From Phaeobacter sp. G2 (GTDB lineage Bacteria > Pseudomonadota > Alphaproteobacteria > Rhodobacterales > Rhodobacteraceae): a DNA stretch of 64,000 nt. The notes below the pieces were generated by a model, which saw only the letters and a program-made list of their open reading frames with translations, made no database searches and had not been told where the DNA came from. A program made the translations under genes and the position numbers. Position 1 is the first letter of the stretch. Every line of letters starts with the position of its first letter. Below, in pieces: positions 33,395-42,370 of the stretch. The stretch is from the NCBI GenBank assembly GCA_025163595.1, contig CP104101.1:124001-188000 (forward strand), given 5' to 3'.

Positions 33395-34177
33395 CTAACG
33401 GTCTTTGAATTCTGGAGTTCTTTTTTCCGAAAACGCTTTCATGGCCTCGGGAAAGTCATGCGCGCACAGCAAAACGCTTTGGGCATCGCGCTCGATATCC
33501 AGCGCCTCGAGATAGCTGCACTCGGCTGCGGCGCGCATCACACGCTTGGCGGTCTGAACGCCAAACATCGGGTGCGTTGCAATCTCGCGGGCAATTTCCA
33601 GCGCCCGTACCTCGACCTGGTTGGCCGGCACGCATTCTTCGACAACGCGCAGGTCCCTGGCGGTGCGCCCGTCGATTTCACGGCCCGTGAGCACAAGCAT
33701 CCGGGCAACGCCCGCACCGGCGCGCTGCTGAAGCAGCCAGCTTGATCCCGTGTCGGGACAACCGCCGACGCGTGCAAATACTTCGCACAGCCGGGCATCT
33801 TCGGCGGCAACGACAATATCCGCCGACAAGGCCAGGCTGAGGCCCGCGCCAAAAGCCACGCCGCATACCGCGGAAATCAGAGGTTTGCGAAACAGATAGG
33901 CCGCGCGTCCGCCATCGTGAACCAGGTCCACCATTTCCGACGTCGCCCGCGCGCCTTTGGCGATCTCGGACTGAAACCCGACAAGATCGCCGCCGCTGCT
34001 GAAATGATCGCCGCCGGTCATGACAACGACACGGATCGTAGCGTCCCGTTCGGCTTCGCGCAGAAGCGCCACCAGTTCTTCGACGAACCCGATGCTGTAA
34101 GGGTTGCGTTTTGTCGGCTGAAGAAACCGCAGGATTCCGACAGGGCCATCCCTGTCCAGGCGAATAAGCTCAGTCAT
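33395..34177 (-). CDS. Enoyl-CoA hydratase/isomerase family protein, PaaG-like isomerase pattern
   Basis: 260 aa. Crotonase fold with HFSSGGDLVGF (about 53) and CGVAFGAGLSLALS. Neither hydratase Glu is present: the first region reads CEVFARVGGCPDTGSSW and the second VARMLVLTGR. The PD-G-SW motif with its Asp (about 139) is the catalytic residue of PaaG-type delta3-delta2 isomerases, so an isomerase is more likely than a hydratase. Located between the crotonase at 34189 and etfB. The N terminus DGPVGILRFLQPTKRNPYSIGF is usual. Confidence 0.83.
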   Translation of the reverse strand: MTELIRLDRDGPVGILRFLQPTKRNPYSIGFVEELVALLREAERDATIRVVVMTGGDHFSSGGDLVGFQSEIAKGARATSEMVDLVHDGGRAAYLFRKPLISAVCGVAFGAGLSLALSADIVVAAEDARLCEVFARVGGCPDTGSSWLLQQRAGAGVARMLVLTGREIDGRTARDLRVVEECVPANQVEVRALEIAREIATHPMFGVQTAKRVMRAAAECSYLEALDIERDAQSVLLCAHDFPEAMKAFSEKRTPEFKDR

Positions 34178-34188
34178 TCAAGTCTCCA

Positions 34189-34965
34189 TCAGGTCCCGGT
34201 CCAGACGGGTGCTCGCTTTTCAGCAAAGGCCTTTGGGCCTTCAATCGCGTCGTTGCTGGCGTAAACCACCTCGTGCAGGCGCTTGCCCTCTTTCAGGCCA
34301 CCGGCACAGCCCAGATCCATGGTTGCGCGAACACTGCCTTTCGCGGCAACAACCGACAGCGGGGCCGCGCTGGCAATGCGTTTGGCAAGGTCGAAGGCCC
34401 GTGCGCGGACAGCATCGGGAGTGTCTTCGATATAGTTGGTGAACCCGTATTCGTGCAGGCGCTCGATCGGCATCAAGTCGCCGGTCAGAACTATTTCCAT
34501 AAGGATGGGCTGCGGCAGCATGGACAATGCTGGCGATGCCCAAGGCGATCCACGACCGATCTTTACTTCGGTGATACCGACCTTGGTCCCCTTGAGACCG
34601 ACCCGCAGATCGCAATTCAAGGTCAGCATCATGCCGCCCGCCATCAGCGACCCTGTCATCGCCGCGATGATCGGTTTCTTGCAGGCGCGCATGGTCTCGT
34701 GAAACGGGTCGCGCATCTTGGTCAGAATATCGACACCCTCGTCGCGTGCGATTTGTGTGGCTTCCTTCAGATCCAGTCCGGCGCTGAAAACGCCGCAATC
34801 GGCAGAAGTCAGAATGGCCACACGAACGCTGTCATCCGCCTCGATCTTTTCCCAAGCATCGGTCAGCCCGTTCGTCGCCGCCACGGAAAGCGCGTTTTTA
34901 CGTTCGGGCCGGTTGATACAGACGGTCGCAATTCCGTCTTCGATCTTCACGTCAATGGGGCTCAT
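34189..34965 (-). CDS. Enoyl-CoA hydratase
   Basis: 258 aa from ATG 34963-34965 (MSPIDVKIED). Crotonase with VFSAGLDLKEA (about 63) and TGSLMAGGMMLTL. Unlike the three other crotonases here it keeps both catalytic Glu residues: GITEVKIGRGSPW (first) and PILMEIVLTGD (second). A true 2-enoyl-CoA hydratase giving the S-3-hydroxyacyl-CoA is therefore likely. Lies just downstream of the hairpin that closes the second transporter operon and 11 nt upstream of the isomerase-like gene. Confidence 0.86.
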   Translation of the reverse strand: MSPIDVKIEDGIATVCINRPERKNALSVAATNGLTDAWEKIEADDSVRVAILTSADCGVFSAGLDLKEATQIARDEGVDILTKMRDPFHETMRACKKPIIAAMTGSLMAGGMMLTLNCDLRVGLKGTKVGITEVKIGRGSPWASPALSMLPQPILMEIVLTGDLMPIERLHEYGFTNYIEDTPDAVRARAFDLAKRIASAAPLSVVAAKGSVRATMDLGCAGGLKEGKRLHEVVYASNDAIEGPKAFAEKRAPVWTGT

Positions 34966-35005
34966 GATACCTGCTTCGCTTTCTCGGGACAATCTAACTG
35001 CGGAA

Positions 35006-35039
35006 AGCTTCCCCGCGACATGTCTGCCGCGGGGAAGCT
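35006..35039 (-). terminator. Stem-loop at the end of the second transporter operon
   Basis: 12-bp perfect stem AGCTTCCCCGCG/CGCGGGGAAGCT with a 10-nt loop containing ACATGT. It starts 5 nt past the stop of the last binding-protein gene. Only a short T-run follows on the minus strand, so some read-through into the crotonase and etf genes is possible. Confidence 0.7.
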
Positions 35040-35044
35040 CTGTC

Positions 35045-36295
35045 TTATTCGACGGTGAACGTCGCGGAGCTGTGCTTGATGACATCCCAAACAACGTCGA
35101 GATAGTCGGCGCTCCAGTCGGTCAGCGGAACCCAGGTTTCGCCATTCCACTGTTCGACCCGAGTCTTGCCGCCACCACCGTGGTCTTTGTCGGTCACTGT
35201 AACCGGGGCCATGATGCCGTTTCCATCGAAGTCCTCGATCGATTCATAGGCATTCTTCATGCTTTCCGGTGTGATCGGCCAACCGTTTTCAGTAATTGCG
35301 ATCCGCGCGGCTTCGAAACCGGCCGAGTAGATCGCCATGCCCGTGTTGTAGTACACGTCGCGCACCAGGCTCTCGGGACCGCTGCCCTTGCCATTGGCAT
35401 AGTAGGTGTCCAGCATCGTCTTGACGATCGGAACTTCCTGGCCACCGGCCACGTTGGTCCCGCGCAGGATGCCTTTCGCCTCTTGTGCGCCAATATTGGC
35501 GATATCAACTTCGTTCAGCCAGTTCACCGACAGATAGCGGTCGATCGGGAAACGGTTGCGGCGCATTTCCTTCGAGGCGACCACATGCCCGCCCGCCAGC
35601 AGCCAGCTGATCACGTAGTCAGGCTTGTCGCGGCGGATTTTGCTCCATGCGCCGGCCTGATCCGACCCGGGAAGCGGCACGGGATACAGCTCCAGTTCGA
35701 ACCCTTCCTTTTCGGAAAGCGTTTTCAGGATCTCGATCGGTTCCTGGCCAAAGGGATAATCCAGATAGATGAACCCGATCTTCGCCTTGCTCAAGTCACC
35801 GCCCATCTGACCCTTGATGAAGGCAACGTCATTTGCCGCCTGCTGCCAGTACGTCGGACCGACCGGGAAAACCCATTCGAACACTTCGCCGTCCACCGCG
35901 TCACCGCGGCCAACAAAGGACTGCATCAACACGTTGCCGTCCTTCATCGCACGCGGCAGAACCGCGTTCGTGACCGGCGTGGACAGAAAATTGAAAAGGA
36001 AAACGCCTTCGCGCTTGAGCTGCTCGTAGCATTCCACACCGCGCTGCGGTTCGTTGCCGTGATCGCGAATGATGACTTCAACCGGATGCCCTTCGATACC
36101 GCCATTTTCGTTGGTGTACATCGCCAGGTCCTGCGCGGCCTGGGCCACCTGCGGCGAAATGAACGTGTAGGATTTACTGAGGTCGAAGCAGAGTCCGAAG
36201 CGGATCGGCTCCTTGTCCTGCGCTGAGGCAACAGTCGCGCTTGCTGCCAGCGCAGTAGCAAGTACCACTGCCTTAATGTGCTGTTTGACTTTCAT
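35045..36295 (-). CDS. Periplasmic substrate-binding protein of HAAT ABC transporter (second copy)
   Basis: 416 aa from ATG 36293-36295, GGGAGAG 6 nt upstream. Signal peptide MKVKQHIKAVVLATALAA, cut probably after ASA (about 25). Mature domain begins with PIRFGLCFDLSKSYTFISPQ and contains IIRDHGNEPQRGVECY and YPVPLPGSDQAGAWSKIRR. It is clearly homologous over its whole length to the next gene (36393-37631), with long shared blocks such as FGQEPIEIL and KEGFELELYPVPLPG, so the pair is a tandem duplication. Two binding proteins on one permease pair would widen the substrate range. Confidence 0.9.
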   Translation of the reverse strand: MKVKQHIKAVVLATALAASATVASAQDKEPIRFGLCFDLSKSYTFISPQVAQAAQDLAMYTNENGGIEGHPVEVIIRDHGNEPQRGVECYEQLKREGVFLFNFLSTPVTNAVLPRAMKDGNVLMQSFVGRGDAVDGEVFEWVFPVGPTYWQQAANDVAFIKGQMGGDLSKAKIGFIYLDYPFGQEPIEILKTLSEKEGFELELYPVPLPGSDQAGAWSKIRRDKPDYVISWLLAGGHVVASKEMRRNRFPIDRYLSVNWLNEVDIANIGAQEAKGILRGTNVAGGQEVPIVKTMLDTYYANGKGSGPESLVRDVYYNTGMAIYSAGFEAARIAITENGWPITPESMKNAYESIEDFDGNGIMAPVTVTDKDHGGGGKTRVEQWNGETWVPLTDWSADYLDVVWDVIKHSSATFTVE

Positions 36296-36322
36296 GTTTT
36301 CTCTCTCCCGTTGGTTTGGTTT

Positions 36323-36361
36323 GGGGCGGTGATACCGCTTTGTAAACGCCGCTGCCGCCCC
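36323..36361 (-). repeat. Inverted repeat between the two binding-protein genes
   Basis: GGGGCGG and CCGCCCC arms (36323-36329, 36355-36361) around 25 nt, in the 97-nt gap between the tandem binding-protein genes. Likely an mRNA-stabilising or partial-stop hairpin like that at 11204. Confidence 0.45.
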
Positions 36362-36392
36362 GCGTAGCGTCGCCCTTCCTGCTACCAGTCTT

Positions 36393-37631
36393 TCACTGCT
36401 CGTATTTCGCGGAACTCTCTTTAACCACACCCCACACAACGTCCGTGTACGCAGAGATCCAGTCGGTTTGCGGCACCCAAGTCTCTCCGTCCCACATTTC
36501 GATACGGGTCTTGCCCCCGCCGCCATGATCTTCGGCCGTCACCGTAACGGGGGCCATCAGCCCGTTCGCGTCATAGCCCTCAAGCGACTCCAGTCCGGCC
36601 TTGTAGGATGTCGGAGTGATCGGCAGCCCCTCGGCTTCCGCCGCCTTGCGCGCGGCTTCGAACATGATCGAATACATGGCCAGCCCGGTGTTGTAGAAAA
36701 CGTCCTGCGTCTTCTCGATCGGGCCGGATCCCTCGCCCTTGTCATAAAGCTCGGCCATGATTTCCTGATACAGGGCAATATCCTGACCGCCCACGACATT
36801 GGTCCCGCGCTTGATACCTTTGGCGGCCTCTTTACCGATGTTGGCGATATCGACTTCGTTCAGCCAGTTGACCGAGATGTATTTGTCCATCGGAATGCGA
36901 TTGCGCTTCATCTCTTTCGAGGCAACCACATGGGCACCGCCCAGCATCCAGACGATCACATGATCGGGCTTGTCGCGGCGCACCTTCGACCACACGCCGG
37001 CCTGGTCGCTGCCAGGCAGTGGCACGGGGTACAGTTCAAGCTCGAAACCCTCTTTCTCGGACAGGGTTTCCAGGATCTCGATCGGCTCCTGCCCGAAGGG
37101 ATAATCGAAGTAAACAAACCCGACCTTCACATCTGACAGATCGCCGTCATGCAATTGCTTGATGTAGGCGACATCGTTGGCGGCCTGTCCCCAATAGGTC
37201 GGCCCGATCGGATAGACCCAATCGAAGACGGTGCCATCAACGGCATCGCCGCGCCCGACAAGAGACTGCATCAGGATACGCCCGTCTTCCATGGCCCGCG
37301 GCAGGATAGCCAGAGACACCGGAGTGGACAGGGTATCGAAAACAAAGACGCCCTCGCGGCTGAGTTTCGAGTAGCACTCGATTCCGCGCTGCGGTTCGTT
37401 CCCGTGGTCACGCACGATGACTTCGACCGGTTCGCCACCGATGCCGCCCTTCATGTTGATGAGCTTGGCAAGGTCCATCGCGGCCTGCGAAACCTGCGGC
37501 GTGGCAAAGGTATAGGCTTTGCTGAGGTCGTAGCAGATGCCGATCTTGAATGGCTCGGCCAGCGCCTGGGTGCTGAACACTGCTCCTCCGAACATGGATA
37601 GTACAGCCAACGCTTTGGTAAATTTCTTCAT
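36393..37631 (-). CDS. Periplasmic substrate-binding protein of HAAT ABC transporter (first copy)
   Basis: 412 aa from ATG 37629-37631; AGGGAGGAAC lies immediately upstream. Signal peptide MKKFTKALAVLSMFGGAVFS with probable cleavage after ALA (about 25). Type I periplasmic-binding fold: FKIGICYDLSKAYTFATPQ, VIVRDHGNEPQRGIECY, GRGDAVDGTVFDWVYPIGPTYWGQA, DKPDHVIVWMLGGAHVV. Paralogue of the downstream gene and not close to the binding protein at 9957. The start lies 33 nt from the LivF-like gene stop, so it belongs to the same operon. Confidence 0.9.
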   Translation of the reverse strand: MKKFTKALAVLSMFGGAVFSTQALAEPFKIGICYDLSKAYTFATPQVSQAAMDLAKLINMKGGIGGEPVEVIVRDHGNEPQRGIECYSKLSREGVFVFDTLSTPVSLAILPRAMEDGRILMQSLVGRGDAVDGTVFDWVYPIGPTYWGQAANDVAYIKQLHDGDLSDVKVGFVYFDYPFGQEPIEILETLSEKEGFELELYPVPLPGSDQAGVWSKVRRDKPDHVIVWMLGGAHVVASKEMKRNRIPMDKYISVNWLNEVDIANIGKEAAKGIKRGTNVVGGQDIALYQEIMAELYDKGEGSGPIEKTQDVFYNTGLAMYSIMFEAARKAAEAEGLPITPTSYKAGLESLEGYDANGLMAPVTVTAEDHGGGGKTRIEMWDGETWVPQTDWISAYTDVVWGVVKESSAKYEQ

Positions 37632-37664
37632 TTGTTCCTCCCTGAACAACTTCTGATTAGTACC

Positions 37665-38480
37665 TCAACTCAACCAACGTTTGCGTCGGCTGTAGTGCTT
37701 GACGTTGTGAAAGTCGGTCTCTCCGCCGCCTAGATAAAATTCCTGAATGTCGGAGTTGGATTTGAGCGCCTCGGCCGTGCCGTGCATGACAACGCGGCCG
37801 TTCTCAATCAGATACCCTTGCGAAACAATCTCCAGAGCGGCCAGCGCGTTCTGCTCCACCAGCAGGACGGATACGCCCTCCTCCTGATTGATCTTTTGCA
37901 GGATGCCGAAGATTTCCTCGACCAGGAACGGGGCAAGGCCGAGACTTGGTTCGTCGAGCATCAACAGTTTCGGCTGCGTCACCAGCGCCCTGCCGATGGC
38001 CAGCATCTGTTGCTCGCCACCAGACAAATAGCCTGCTTGCGAATTGCGGCGTTCGGCAAGTCGTGGGAAATAGTCGTAAATCTTTTCTTTTTCCGCATTC
38101 AGCGCCGATCGGGACATTCCGCGCGGCGCAGCAGCGGTCAGGTTCTCGTCGGGGGTCAGGTGTTCAAAGACCCGCCGCCCTTCGATGACGTGACAGATAC
38201 CCATCCCGACGCGGTTTTGCGCGAGCACTTCGGTTATTTCTGTTCCCTGGAAGGTTATTTCACCTCGGCTGATGCGTCCGCGCTCTGCCTTCAGAAGACC
38301 GCTGATCGCTTTCAACGTGGTGCTTTTGCCCGCGCCGTTCGAGCCCAAGAGCGCGATCATCTCGCCTTTTGGCACCTTGACCGAAACACCTTTGATCGCC
38401 AGCATTACATTGTCGTACAGCACCTCGACACTGTTCATGGACAGAATGTGCTCGGCTTCAACTTTTTCTTGCATCGGCAT
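37665..38480 (-). CDS. ABC transporter ATP-binding protein, HAAT type, LivF-like
   Basis: 271 aa. Walker A GSNGAGKST (about 46-54), LivF motif HVIEGRRVFEHLTPDE, signature LSGGEQQMLAIGRAL (about 155), Walker B LLMLDEPSLGLAPFL and switch LLVEQNALAALE. C-terminal tail HNVKHYSRRKRWLS parallels the tail of the LivF-like protein at 11251-12048. Second ATPase of the minus-strand importer, 5 nt after the LivM-like gene. Confidence 0.92.
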   Translation of the reverse strand: MPMQEKVEAEHILSMNSVEVLYDNVMLAIKGVSVKVPKGEMIALLGSNGAGKSTTLKAISGLLKAERGRISRGEITFQGTEITEVLAQNRVGMGICHVIEGRRVFEHLTPDENLTAAAPRGMSRSALNAEKEKIYDYFPRLAERRNSQAGYLSGGEQQMLAIGRALVTQPKLLMLDEPSLGLAPFLVEEIFGILQKINQEEGVSVLLVEQNALAALEIVSQGYLIENGRVVMHGTAEALKSNSDIQEFYLGGGETDFHNVKHYSRRKRWLS

Positions 38481-38485
38481 TTCCC

Positions 38486-39559
38486 TTATTTCTTGAACTG
38501 ATCGAAGGGCCAGACCATCAGATAGTCTCTGATGTTGCCGTAGAGTTTTCCCAAACCGAGCGGTTCGATCAGAAGGATAATGACGATCAGTGCGCCATAG
38601 ACCGCATTCGGGATGTGAGCGAGCGTTTCAACATTGATCTGCATACCAAGCCCCTCGCTCACCGTGACGACGAGACCGTTCACCAAACCGGGGACAAGAA
38701 GGATCAGAGCAACACCGAAATAGGATCCGATTACGCTGCCGAGGCCGCCAACGATCACCATCGCAAGAACCTGGATAGATACGGTGACCGAAAACTGCTC
38801 CGGCGCGGCAAGAAAGAAGAAGGTGGCGACAAGCAAAGCACCACTGACGCCCGCGATGAAAGACGAAGTCGCGAAGGCTAGGATCTTGTAATAGAAACTG
38901 TTCACACCCAGGATCGCGGCAGCAAAGTCTTTTTCGCGTACCGCGACCAGGGCACGACCAAGCCCAGTGCGTTTGAGATTCAGCATGAAGATCGTCACCA
39001 ACACACACCATCCGAAGGCGACATAGTAAAAACCGGTATCAGAGGTAATATCCTGCCCAAGAAACGCCAAAGTTGGTGACTGGAGCGATGCGTGCGAGCC
39101 CCCTGAAATCGCCGGCGAGTGGGTCAGAACCCAGTCCATCACGAATTGCATCGCAAGAGTCGTGAGTGCGAGATAGAGACCCTTGACCCGCAATGCGGCA
39201 AAGGCGAACAGGCTGCCGATCACAGATGACGTCAACCCGCCAATGATCAGGGCGAATTCCCATGGCACGCCGAAACGCGCCGCGTGGATCGCCGAATACG
39301 CCCCGACGGCCATGACCGCAGCATAGCCCAAGTGAAGTTGGCCAGCCCAACCTGTCACCAGGTTAAGTCCAAGGGCGGCGGCCGTCCAGATCAGCCACGG
39401 AAGCATGTAACTGTTCAGGTAGAGCGACGGTATGATGAATGGCGCGGCAAGTCCAATCAGGAAGATGAATACAGCCAGGTTCCGGTCAGCAGGTACCTTG
39501 AAGATACGACTATCGGATACATAGTTGGCGTGATGGACGCCGGAAAGTCTATAAAACAT
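38486..39559 (-). CDS. ABC transporter permease, HAAT family, LivM-like
   Basis: 357 aa. Polytopic inner-membrane protein. Family marks: GWAGQLHLGYAAVMAVGAYS (about 70-89), RVKGLYLALTTLAMQFV (about 124) and the ATPase-facing loop LGRALVAVREKDFAAAILG (about 201-219), ending in EPLGLGKLYGNIRDYLMVWPF. Pairs with LivH-like 39563-40450, whose stop is 3 nt from its start. Confidence 0.92.
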   Translation of the reverse strand: MFYRLSGVHHANYVSDSRIFKVPADRNLAVFIFLIGLAAPFIIPSLYLNSYMLPWLIWTAAALGLNLVTGWAGQLHLGYAAVMAVGAYSAIHAARFGVPWEFALIIGGLTSSVIGSLFAFAALRVKGLYLALTTLAMQFVMDWVLTHSPAISGGSHASLQSPTLAFLGQDITSDTGFYYVAFGWCVLVTIFMLNLKRTGLGRALVAVREKDFAAAILGVNSFYYKILAFATSSFIAGVSGALLVATFFFLAAPEQFSVTVSIQVLAMVIVGGLGSVIGSYFGVALILLVPGLVNGLVVTVSEGLGMQINVETLAHIPNAVYGALIVIILLIEPLGLGKLYGNIRDYLMVWPFDQFKK

Positions 39560-39562
39560 CCC

Positions 39563-40450
39563 TTAGACCCTTTCGATGTCGTGACGGCCGAACAGCCCGT
39601 GCGGACGGATCATGACCGTAAGAATGAGCACGGCGGCGACGATAAGCTCGCGGCTTCCGCCTCCGACAAGCGGATCCAGAAGATCGGCACCAACGTTTTC
39701 GACGACGCCCAGAATGATGCCCGCGATCACTGCGCCGAGGATACTGTCGAGTCCACCAAGAACGGCCACCGTCAGACCCTTCAGAAGCAACAGCGACAGC
39801 GCCTGATCGACACCCTGAATCTCGCCCCAGATGACGCCTGCGGCGACGGCAACAACTGATGCCAGTGCCCAGGACAACCCTACGCCGCGCTCAACCGAAA
39901 TGCCGACCGACCACGAAGCCATGTAATCATCCGCGATCGCCCGCAACTTGATCCCGGTCCGGGTTCGGAAGAACAGCATGAAGGCGACAAAGAGTGCGAG
40001 CGCAACACCGGCACCGACAAGATGGATGCGGCTGACGAAGATGTCGCCCAGGAACAGCGGTTCATAGCTGACCCCCAAATCAACCGAACGGGATGTCCCA
40101 CCCCAGATTGCAAGTGTTGTCCCCCGCAGGAAGATGTCCAGGCCAAGTGTCAGCATCAGGATCATGACGACCGGACGGCCCGCGAGACGGCGCAGGGCAA
40201 CACGCTCAATGCCAAATCCCAGGCCGAACATGATCACCGCAGCAAGCGGAATGGCCAGCCACAGCGGCAGACCCGCGTCATGTGAAAGGGCAAGAACCAC
40301 ATAGGCCCCGACCATTGTCAGCCCACCCTGCGACAGATTGGGCACCGAGGACGCTTTGTAGATCAGCACGAGGCCGATAGCGAAGAGCGAATACAAGAGA
40401 CCCGTCAAGGCTCCATTGATCGCAAGTTCAGATAGAAAGACCCAATCCAT
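39563..40450 (-). CDS. ABC transporter permease, HAAT family, LivH-like
   Basis: 295 aa, about eight membrane segments. NGALTGLLYSLFAIGLVLIYK at the N terminus, a NLSQGGL variant of the LivH FAQGE motif, the loop RTRTGIKLRAIADDYMASWSVG (about 162-183) and terminal MIRPHGLFGRHDIERV. Directly abuts the acyl-CoA ligase gene (stop at 40451), as LivH follows the ligase in the first cluster. Confidence 0.92.
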   Translation of the reverse strand: MDWVFLSELAINGALTGLLYSLFAIGLVLIYKASSVPNLSQGGLTMVGAYVVLALSHDAGLPLWLAIPLAAVIMFGLGFGIERVALRRLAGRPVVMILMLTLGLDIFLRGTTLAIWGGTSRSVDLGVSYEPLFLGDIFVSRIHLVGAGVALALFVAFMLFFRTRTGIKLRAIADDYMASWSVGISVERGVGLSWALASVVAVAAGVIWGEIQGVDQALSLLLLKGLTVAVLGGLDSILGAVIAGIILGVVENVGADLLDPLVGGGSRELIVAAVLILTVMIRPHGLFGRHDIERV

Positions 40451-42370
40451 TTATACCTCCCTGATGGGAAGGCTTCTTTCGACCTTCCCTATTTCCCCTG
40501 TCTCGTAAGTCACCTGCGCGCTTACGTGGACATCTTTTGAACCGTCGTAGAGCGCCGCGATCACGTCGGCATAGCGTTCCTGTACAACCTTGCGTCGCAG
40601 TTTTCGGGTCCGCGTGATCTCACCATCGTCCGGGTCGAATTCCTTCGGCAGGCTGACAAAGCGTTGCAGGCGCAACGGCTCTGTGACGGCCTTATTTACC
40701 CGTTCGAATGCCCCGTGCAGCAGCGCCGCGACCTCGTCACGTTGCGACAAATCGGAATAGGACACATAAGGCACGCCGTTCACTTCGGCCCAGTGTCCCA
40801 CTGCCTCGAAATCCACGCAGACCATGGCGGTCAATTCATCCAGGCCGGCACCGATAACAGCCGCATCCTTGATATAGGGGCTGAACTTCAACCGGTTCTC
40901 AATGTAGTTTGGCACATAACGCTCGCCTCCGGCTGTATGCATGACCTCGGAGACACGGCCCAGAACAACCAGGTGTCCGTCATTCTCCAGATAACCGGCA
41001 TCGCCGGTATGCAGCCACCCGTCCTCAAGCGCTTCGGCGGTCGCTTCGGGTTTGTTGAAGTACCCCTCAAACACGCTGTCCGAACGCACCAGGATCTCTC
41101 CGTCTTCGGCAATTTTCACCTCGACGCCAGGCGCGGGTTTGCCAACGGTATGGAGGCGCACCTCGCCCGGAGACTGAATCGCATTGATCGCGCTATTTTC
41201 GGTCTGGCCGTAGAGTTGGCGCAATTTGATTCCCAGGGCTCGGTAGAAAACAAACGTGTCTTCGCCGATTGCTTCGCCGCCAGTGAACGCGTTCTTCAGA
41301 CGACTCATCCCGAACTGGTCCTTGATCGGACCAAAAACGATCGCCTCGCCCAAAAGTCGGCCCAAAGGCTCTAGTGCACCGCCGCTAATGCCATTCAGCT
41401 TGCGTGTCTCGGCGGCAATCGCCCGGTCCATGAAGAAATGGTACAGCCATTTTTTGACCGGGGTCGAGTTCTCGATACCCACTTGGATCGTCGTCAGCAT
41501 CTGGTCCCAGCTTCTCGGCGCCGCCAGATAGAATGTCGGAGCGATTTCGCGCATGTCGCGAACGACGGTTTCCTGACGTTCAGGCACGTTCACGGTGAAC
41601 CGGCAGAGCAGCGCCGCCGCGACGGTAATGGCGAAGTCGCCCACCCAGGCCATCGGCAGATAGGCGAGGATTTCCTCATTGTCGTCGAATGCACCCGCTG
41701 CATGCCCGTTCCTGGCCGCAGCAAGAACGTTCTTTTGACTCAGAACGATACCTTTCGGTTTTCCCGTGGTCCCTGACGAATGCATGAAAATGGCCGGATC
41801 GCCGGGCTTTGCCCGACCAAAGAGATCTTCGCGCAAGCCCGGGGTTTCATTAAGATCGTGCTGACCGACTTCGATCAGGTGATCCCAGGACATCAGCCCT
41901 TCAACCTCATAGAATCCGAGGCCTCGCGCTTCATCATAAATGATGTGGTCGATACCCTCGGCGCCCGCGTCCTTCAGTTCCAGGATCTTGTCTACCTGCT
42001 CCTGATCTTCGGCGATGGCCGCGACGATTTCGACTTCGCCAAGAAAGTGCCGAAGTTCTTCGATTGTCGCGCCCGGATAGGCAGGCATTGCATAGGCGCC
42101 CAGCAACGAAACAGCCAGCATGCCGCCGTACAACCGTGCACGGTTATCGCCCAGAATAAGTACTGCCTTGCCCGGCTTTACGCCGATTTTTTCAAGTCCG
42201 GCCGCGCAGGCAAGCACCTCTTCGGCGTATTCCGCCCAAGTGGTTTCTTTCCAGATCCCGCGTTCCTTTTCGCGAAGCGCGATATCCTTTCCGTGGCGCG
42301 ACGCGTTTTGCGCCAGCAGTGCACCAATCGTATCGCCGCCCGAAGACTGTTTTTGCGTCAAATCAGTCAT
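40451..42370 (-). CDS. AMP-dependent acyl-CoA ligase (long-chain FACS-like)
   Basis: 639 aa. P-loop HSSGTTGKPKG (about 198-208), LYGQTENSA (A5-type motif, about 384), GWLHTGDAGYLENDG (about 448) and VLGRVSEVMH, followed by a long C-terminal domain ending SLPIREV. Homologous to the ligase at 5968-7965, with matching landmarks such as EDQEQVDK and FDPDDGEITRTRKLRR. Overlaps the upstream ATPase gene by 8 nt and abuts LivH, so it is co-made with the transporter. Inference: vectorial activation of the imported acid. Confidence 0.91.
   Translation of the reverse strand: MTDLTQKQSSGGDTIGALLAQNASRHGKDIALREKERGIWKETTWAEYAEEVLACAAGLEKIGVKPGKAVLILGDNRARLYGGMLAVSLLGAYAMPAYPGATIEELRHFLGEVEIVAAIAEDQEQVDKILELKDAGAEGIDHIIYDEARGLGFYEVEGLMSWDHLIEVGQHDLNETPGLREDLFGRAKPGDPAIFMHSSGTTGKPKGIVLSQKNVLAAARNGHAAGAFDDNEEILAYLPMAWVGDFAITVAAALLCRFTVNVPERQETVVRDMREIAPTFYLAAPRSWDQMLTTIQVGIENSTPVKKWLYHFFMDRAIAAETRKLNGISGGALEPLGRLLGEAIVFGPIKDQFGMSRLKNAFTGGEAIGEDTFVFYRALGIKLRQLYGQTENSAINAIQSPGEVRLHTVGKPAPGVEVKIAEDGEILVRSDSVFEGYFNKPEATAEALEDGWLHTGDAGYLENDGHLVVLGRVSEVMHTAGGERYVPNYIENRLKFSPYIKDAAVIGAGLDELTAMVCVDFEAVGHWAEVNGVPYVSYSDLSQRDEVAALLHGAFERVNKAVTEPLRLQRFVSLPKEFDPDDGEITRTRKLRRKVVQERYADVIAALYDGSKDVHVSAQVTYETGEIGKVERSLPIREV

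Noticed and set aside
34718..36226. 502-codon plus-strand frame opposite the second binding protein
   Set aside because: Shadow across an intergenic hairpin and two genes; no recognisable motif.
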